Below are positions 5,785 through 9,895 of a stretch of DNA of 9,895 bases, piece by piece; position 1 is the first letter of the stretch; each line of letters begins with the position of its first letter. A program made the position numbers and the translations under genes. The notes below the pieces were generated by a model that was not told the DNA's origin, ran no database searches, and saw nothing but the letters and a program-made list of their open reading frames with translations. Source of the DNA: an uncultured Porphyromonas sp. (GTDB lineage Bacteria > Bacteroidota > Bacteroidia > Bacteroidales > Porphyromonadaceae); contig URKO01000021.1 of the NCBI GenBank assembly GCA_900548415.1, positions 1 through 9,895 on the forward strand, read 5' to 3'.

Positions 5785-6706
5785 GTGCCGAGAGGAGCTT
5801 CTTGCCCTGAGGCTTCAGCTGCTCGATGAGGAGCAGTCCATCGCCACACTGCACGGCTAGCTGACCTTTGCGAGGAGAGAGGCACTGTCCCACGAGTTGC
5901 TCGTCCGCTTCCTGCTGCGGGAGCGTGGTCGCGTAGATCTTGACAAGGAGAGGCTCTTCGTTGGGGAGCTCCAGCATCGTCCAGGCACCAGGCTGAGGTG
6001 CCAAGCCACGTACTAGGTTGTGTATCTCGTGCGCCGACTGGTGCCAGTCGATGCGCGTATTCTCTTTCGTAAGCTTAGGAGCAGGGCGCAGGTCGGGGTG
6101 CTCCTCTTGCGGTAGTGCTTGTGGGTAGCAACCCTCGTGCTGCGTCAGTAGGCTCAAGCCGTGAGCCAGTAGCTCAGCACCCAGAGCCATCAGTTTGTCG
6201 TAAAGGGTGCCGAAGTTGTCCTCTGGCTCGATCGGACAAGCCGAAGCGGCAATGATGTCTCCCGTATCGATCTCGTGACGTAGCTGGAAGAGGGTCACGC
6301 CCGTCTCGCTTTCGCCATTGATGAGTGCCCAGTTGATCGGAGCGGCGCCACGATACTGCGGGAGTAGCGAACCATGTATATTGACCGTCCCCCACGGGGG
6401 CAAGCTCCACACTTCACGAGGTAGCATACGGAAGGCGACCACCACGCCGAGCGTTGGCTTTAGCTCCGTGAGTTGCTGGACGAAAGCTTCGTCTCGTAGG
6501 TTTGTCGGCTGTAATATAGGTAGTCCGAGCTTGGTCGCACAGACCTTGACCGCCGAGGGCTGCAGGCGATGTCCACGACCCGCAGGCTTGTCTGGAGCCG
6601 TGACGACAGCGACAATAGGGTAGCCCTCGTCGACGAGACGCTCTAGGCAGGCCGTCGCAAAAGGAGCGGTGCCGTAAAAGATAATGCGGACTTGATCTTT
6701 CTTCAT
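5732..6706 (-). CDS. fmt: Methionyl-tRNA formyltransferase
   Basis: It transfers a formyl group from 10-formyltetrahydrofolate to methionyl-tRNA(fMet), producing the initiator tRNA in the cytoplasm. At 324 residues it is close to the usual length. The N-terminal formyltransferase domain (about 6-185) shows FYGTAPFA (10-17, where the family usually reads MGTPDFA), TAPDKPAGRG (36-45) and NIHGSLLPQYRG (109-120). Asn109, His111 and Asp147 (EIDTGD) match the catalytic Asn106, His108 and Asp144 of E. coli Fmt. The C-terminal tRNA-binding barrel (about 205-305) includes IDWHQSAHEIHNLVRGL. The ATG lies only 6 bases after the stop of the CLC gene, so the two are almost certainly co-transcribed. From memory, clc followed by fmt is a recurrent pair in Bacteroidales. 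Confidence 0.97.
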   Translation of the reverse strand: MKKDQVRIIFYGTAPFATACLERLVDEGYPIVAVVTAPDKPAGRGHRLQPSAVKVCATKLGLPILQPTNLRDEAFVQQLTELKPTLGVVVAFRMLPREVWSLPPWGTVNIHGSLLPQYRGAAPINWALINGESETGVTLFQLRHEIDTGDIIAASACPIEPEDNFGTLYDKLMALGAELLAHGLSLLTQHEGCYPQALPQEEHPDLRPAPKLTKENTRIDWHQSAHEIHNLVRGLAPQPGAWTMLELPNEEPLLVKIYATTLPQQEADEQLVGQCLSPRKGQLAVQCGDGLLLIEQLKPQGKKLLSARDWLNGLKVSVEEVRFV

Positions 6707-6712
6707 AGCTGT

Positions 6713-8509
6713 TTATTCGTCAGGTGAGAGGACGTTGAGCACCTCTCGGTAGGTGTTGAATATCTTAGACTTAGAGACATAGCCGAGGTACTGTCCCTCG
6801 GGCGTTACGACGGGGAGGTTCCACGCTTTGGTCTCGTCAAAGAGGTGCATGATGTGGTCCATGTGCATATCGCTCTGGATGCGGGCTGGCGGGGATACCA
6901 TGATACGATCCACCTTGTAGCGGTCGTAAAGCTCAGGGCGAAACATGATGTTGCGTATATCATCGAGCGAAACCACACCGAGGAGCTTATCTGTCTCACG
7001 CTCCACCACAGGAAAGAGATTGCGCTTAGCACGTCCCACTACTTGAACCAGTTCGCCGAGCGTCATGTCGGGGTAGACCTTATCGAAGTCTGTCTCGATC
7101 ACATTATCGATGCTCATCACCGTGAGCACCGCCTGATCCTTGCTGTGGGTCATCAGTTTGCCCTTTTGCGCTAAGCGTAGAGAGTAGATACTGTGAGGCA
7201 TGAAGATGCGGATCGTCCCGTAAGAGCAGATAGCGACCAGCATGAGTGGCAGGAGCAGGTTGTAGCCCCCCGTTAGCTCAGCGATGAGGAAGGTTCCCGT
7301 CAGCGGAGCGTGCATCACGCCCGCCATCACACCCGCCATGCCCATGAGGACAAAGTTCTTTTGCGGTAGGTAGACCTCAATGAAGGGGAAGAAGTTTAGC
7401 GCATAAGCAAAGACAAAGCCACACAAGCCCCCCACGAAGAGGCTAGGCGCAAAGAGTCCGCCACACCCGCCGCCGCTATTGGTCGCTACGGAGGCAAAGA
7501 CTTTCACCAGCATCGTGCAGAGGAGGAAGGCGAAGATGACCCAGTAGTTACTCCCGAAGGAGGCGAAGATACTATTGTCCGTCACGGAGCTGTACTGCCC
7601 TGCCATCAGGTCGCTGAGCGTGCTGTAACCCTCGCCAAAGAGCGGAGGAAAGAGGAAGATCGCCACACTGAGGATAAGCATCGAGATGCCGTAACGCTTG
7701 AGGAAGTTGCTGCGCTTCTTGAGCCAACTCTCCAGTGCAAACATCACCTTGGAGAAGTAGAGCGAGGTGAAGCCGCAGGCTATACCGAGCAGGATCACGT
7801 AGGGGATGCGCTCTGCCGTGAAAGGGTCGCTCTGGTAAAAGGAAAACATCGCCTGCTGTCCCGTCAGCAGGTAAGCCATCGTAGCCGAGGTGACGGAGCT
7901 AATCAGTAGCGGTAGCACACTGCTCAGCGTCAAGTCGAGGAGTAGCACCTCCACCACAAAGACCAAGCCCGCAATGGGCGCCTTAAAGATCCCCGCAATA
8001 GCCCCCGCAGCACCGCACCCCACGAGGAGCATCAGTTGACGCTGCTCCAGCTTGAAGAGCCGTCCCGTATTGCTCCCGATGGCGGCTCCCGTCATCACGA
8101 TAGGCGACTCGGCACCGACCGATCCACCGAAGCCGATGGTGATCGAACTAGCTAGGAGCGACGACCAGGTGTTGTGCGGTTTGATACGACTCTTGCGCTG
8201 TGACATAGCGCCCAGCACCTTCGTCACACCGTGGCTTATGTCGTCACGGATGAAGAGCTTGACCACGCCCGCCGTCAGCAGGACGCCAATAGGTGGCAGG
8301 ATCAGGTACCATACATTAGCCTGACGTATGGCGGGCATCAGGAGATGCTGTATCGTGCCGATCAATTGTTTGAGCGCAAAGGCAGCCAGGGCGGTCAAGA
8401 TACCGATGATAAAAGATAAGATCAGTACGAAGATGCGCTCACTGATGTGAGCCTCGCGCCATAGGATGAAGCGTTGTAGTAGTGATATGCGTGTAGTCGT
8501 AGTCGTCAT
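6713..8509 (-). CDS. CLC-family chloride channel/transporter with CBS pair
   Basis: A 598-residue inner-membrane protein: a CLC membrane domain with about ten hydrophobic stretches between 25 and 435, then two CBS domains (about 463-525 and 533-592) that in CLC proteins bind adenine nucleotides and regulate the pore. Pore motifs are DISHGV (90-95, in place of GSGIP), GGSVGAESP (128-136) with gating Glu134, GGLFAPSL (350-357) and the anion-coordinating Tyr442 in SIYSLRL. In ClC-ec1 the sequence after APLAG reads FIIEE, the second Glu (203) being the inner proton site; here it is FVVEV, so that position is Val188. Val there is typical of CLC channels, though coupling cannot be settled from one residue. 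The Thr-rich start MTTTTTRIS begins 10 bases after the preceding stop, and the WREAHISER segment then leads into the first helix, as in relatives. Confidence 0.95.
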   Translation of the reverse strand: MTTTTTRISLLQRFILWREAHISERIFVLILSFIIGILTALAAFALKQLIGTIQHLLMPAIRQANVWYLILPPIGVLLTAGVVKLFIRDDISHGVTKVLGAMSQRKSRIKPHNTWSSLLASSITIGFGGSVGAESPIVMTGAAIGSNTGRLFKLEQRQLMLLVGCGAAGAIAGIFKAPIAGLVFVVEVLLLDLTLSSVLPLLISSVTSATMAYLLTGQQAMFSFYQSDPFTAERIPYVILLGIACGFTSLYFSKVMFALESWLKKRSNFLKRYGISMLILSVAIFLFPPLFGEGYSTLSDLMAGQYSSVTDNSIFASFGSNYWVIFAFLLCTMLVKVFASVATNSGGGCGGLFAPSLFVGGLCGFVFAYALNFFPFIEVYLPQKNFVLMGMAGVMAGVMHAPLTGTFLIAELTGGYNLLLPLMLVAICSYGTIRIFMPHSIYSLRLAQKGKLMTHSKDQAVLTVMSIDNVIETDFDKVYPDMTLGELVQVVGRAKRNLFPVVERETDKLLGVVSLDDIRNIMFRPELYDRYKVDRIMVSPPARIQSDMHMDHIMHLFDETKAWNLPVVTPEGQYLGYVSKSKIFNTYREVLNVLSPDE

Positions 8510-8519
8510 CGCAGCCGTG

Positions 8520-9895
8520 TTACTTTCCTTTTCCCTTGATAATAGTGCCCACCGTGCAGAGCAGCACCGCTAGGTCGAGCTTGATCGACATGTGTTCGTA
8601 GTAGAGCCAGTCATAGTAAAGTCGCTCGACCATCTCATCGACCGTCGAGGCGTAGCCGTACCGCACCATTCCCCACGACGTGATGCCCGGGCGTAGCTGG
8701 TGTAGCAGGTAGTAGTAAGGTGCCCGCTCGAGGATCTGCTTGATGTAGTAAGCGCGCTCGGGGCGAGGTCCTACGATAGACATATCGCCTCGCAATACAT
8801 TGTAAAACTGGGGCAGCTCGTCTAGTCGATATTTGCGCAGCTTGGCACCCAATGGTGTGACTCGCTTGTCTCCCTCGTGGCTAAGCTGAGGGCCCGCTGC
8901 CTCTGCGTCCGTATACATCGTGCGAAACTTATAGATCCAAAAAGGCCTCCCACCACGCCCCACACGCTCCTGACGATAGAAGACGGGTCCCTCCGAAGAG
9001 CGCCGAACCAAGACCGCTAGCACCGCAAAGAGAGGCGACAGGAGTATCAGCAAAATTAGCGATACGATACGGTCGAAGAGCCACTTTACATTTTGCTCCA
9101 TCTCGCTCATCTGCGTCTGCGTCACATCGTGTAGCGGTAACCCACGGAGCGTGCGCGCTTGTAGCGAGGAGCGTACCCCCATCACCCCCTCTAGATATAT
9201 CTTGATCGGTAGCTTGCAACGGTACAGCTCATAGAGCAGATGCGTAGCTCGTAGCGTGTCCGCCTCATTGGCCACCATATAGATCGCCTCGATCGGTTGC
9301 TCCTCCAGTATAGTCTGTACCTGCTCTAGTGTGACAGGCTCAGAGTCGAAGGGGAGCTGCGCCACAGCGTGGTAATGCATCTCCATACGCACCGCCTGCA
9401 GCTTGTCGATCACCTCGGGCGTGCCAATGAGCAGGATCTGTGGCCAATGCTCTGGCATGCGGTCATACCTAATCTGCTGCAAAGTAATCGTCAGGCGACC
9501 CGCATAGATGAGGAGGAAGTGCGTCAGATAGAGCAGGGCGAAGAGGAGCAGATGCTCACTGCGCCCATCGATTACATCGTCCACCACGAGGAAGAGATAC
9601 TCGATGACCACCCCCACGAAGACACTCCCAGCCGTTAGGAAGAACTCATCAATTCGACTCTTCGCTAATACCTTATTATAGTACCCCGAGAGCGTTAGGA
9701 AGCCCATCCAGAAGAGTACCACCACGAGCGTCACCCAGTACATCTTCGTGTTGAAGAGGAAGAGCGACAGCTCGCCAAAGGTCGCACTCTGATCCTCGAC
9801 CACGTAGCGTACTACGTTGAAGAGTGTCGTCGCCAGCAGGACCGCCACAAGGTCGGAGACGATGTAGCGCAGGCGTACCGTAGCTTGTCGAGCCT
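8520..9895 (-). CDS. Polyprenyl-phosphate sugar-1-phosphate transferase, 5'-partial
   Basis: An integral membrane enzyme of the WcaJ/WbaP type, which moves a sugar-1-phosphate from a nucleotide sugar to undecaprenyl phosphate and so begins a capsule, exopolysaccharide or O-antigen repeat unit. A GTG at 9848 could start a 442-residue protein, but the frame stays open to the edge. The 15 extra codons read RLRYIVSDLVAVLLA across that GTG, the usual first membrane helix of the family, so the true start lies outside the window. Of 457 visible residues, four helices lie in about 1-135, then a CoA-binding-like Rossmann domain (about 150-240), a fifth re-entrant helix (272-297) and the catalytic domain: VFYRQERVG (304-312), KFRTM (322-326), LDELPQ with the catalytic Asp-Glu pair (357-362) and GPRPE (375-379). 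The sugar is not predictable. Its stop lies 10 bases before clc. Confidence 0.93.
   Translation of the reverse strand, partial: ARQATVRLRYIVSDLVAVLLATTLFNVVRYVVEDQSATFGELSLFLFNTKMYWVTLVVVLFWMGFLTLSGYYNKVLAKSRIDEFFLTAGSVFVGVVIEYLFLVVDDVIDGRSEHLLLFALLYLTHFLLIYAGRLTITLQQIRYDRMPEHWPQILLIGTPEVIDKLQAVRMEMHYHAVAQLPFDSEPVTLEQVQTILEEQPIEAIYMVANEADTLRATHLLYELYRCKLPIKIYLEGVMGVRSSLQARTLRGLPLHDVTQTQMSEMEQNVKWLFDRIVSLILLILLSPLFAVLAVLVRRSSEGPVFYRQERVGRGGRPFWIYKFRTMYTDAEAAGPQLSHEGDKRVTPLGAKLRKYRLDELPQFYNVLRGDMSIVGPRPERAYYIKQILERAPYYYLLHQLRPGITSWGMVRYGYASTVDEMVERLYYDWLYYEHMSIKLDLAVLLCTVGTIIKGKGK

Noticed and set aside
8520..9848. Sugar transferase as a complete gene starting at GTG 9848
   Set aside because: The frame stays open to the window edge and the upstream codons encode the family's first membrane helix, so this GTG is internal.

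Overview
The window looks like chromosomal DNA of a member of the Bacteroidales, most likely Porphyromonas or a close relative (inference, no search run). The evidence is the protein families (a Bacteroidetes-type EF-G2, a CLC protein with the Bacteroidetes form of its pore motifs, clc directly before fmt), moderately GC-rich DNA, genes without a clear Shine-Dalgarno sequence, and one candidate promoter of the Bacteroidetes -33/-7 type. All six recognisable genes are on the minus strand, so transcription runs right to left. No tRNA, rRNA, CRISPR array, insertion sequence or prophage gene was seen.

Right to left, the first block is a tightly packed gene string: a polyprenyl-phosphate sugar-1-phosphate transferase (8520-9895, 5' end cut off by the window edge), a CLC chloride transporter/channel with a CBS pair (6713-8509), methionyl-tRNA formyltransferase fmt (5732-6706), EPSP synthase aroA (4429-5784) and a DEAD-box RNA helicase with a DbpA-type RNA-binding tail (2749-4410). 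Gaps are 10, 6, about 19 (or a 53-base overlap, depending on the aroA start) and 18 bases, so one transcript is likely; its promoter lies beyond the right edge.

A 308-base gap (2441-2748) separates the helicase from the last gene. It holds a weak terminator-like hairpin with a U-tract (2676-2700), a candidate promoter (2623-2654) and a leader of about 175 nt with several small inverted repeats. This suggests that the last gene, at 284-2440, is a separately controlled unit. It encodes EF-G2, a full-length five-domain paralogue of elongation factor G in which the catalytic histidine of the GTPase centre is serine, while the translocation histidine at the tip of domain IV is kept. Known work on the Bacteroides thetaiotaomicron orthologue describes a translocase lacking GTPase activity that is induced when carbon is limiting.

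Left of EF-G2 (1-283) there is no convincing gene. A strong hairpin at 215-251 is the likely EF-G2 terminator; its one non-Watson-Crick pair is a G-U only in minus-strand RNA. Beyond it are two more inverted repeats and, at the very edge, a 22-bp tandem array built from GGAACT/AGTTCC palindromes that continues out of the window.

Three of the six genes serve RNA or translation (fmt, helicase, EF-G2), one aromatic biosynthesis, one ion transport and one surface-glycan initiation. The packed block looks like ordinary housekeeping DNA. The parts most worth a second look are EF-G2 with its leader, and the palindromic array. I found no clearly new multi-gene system.
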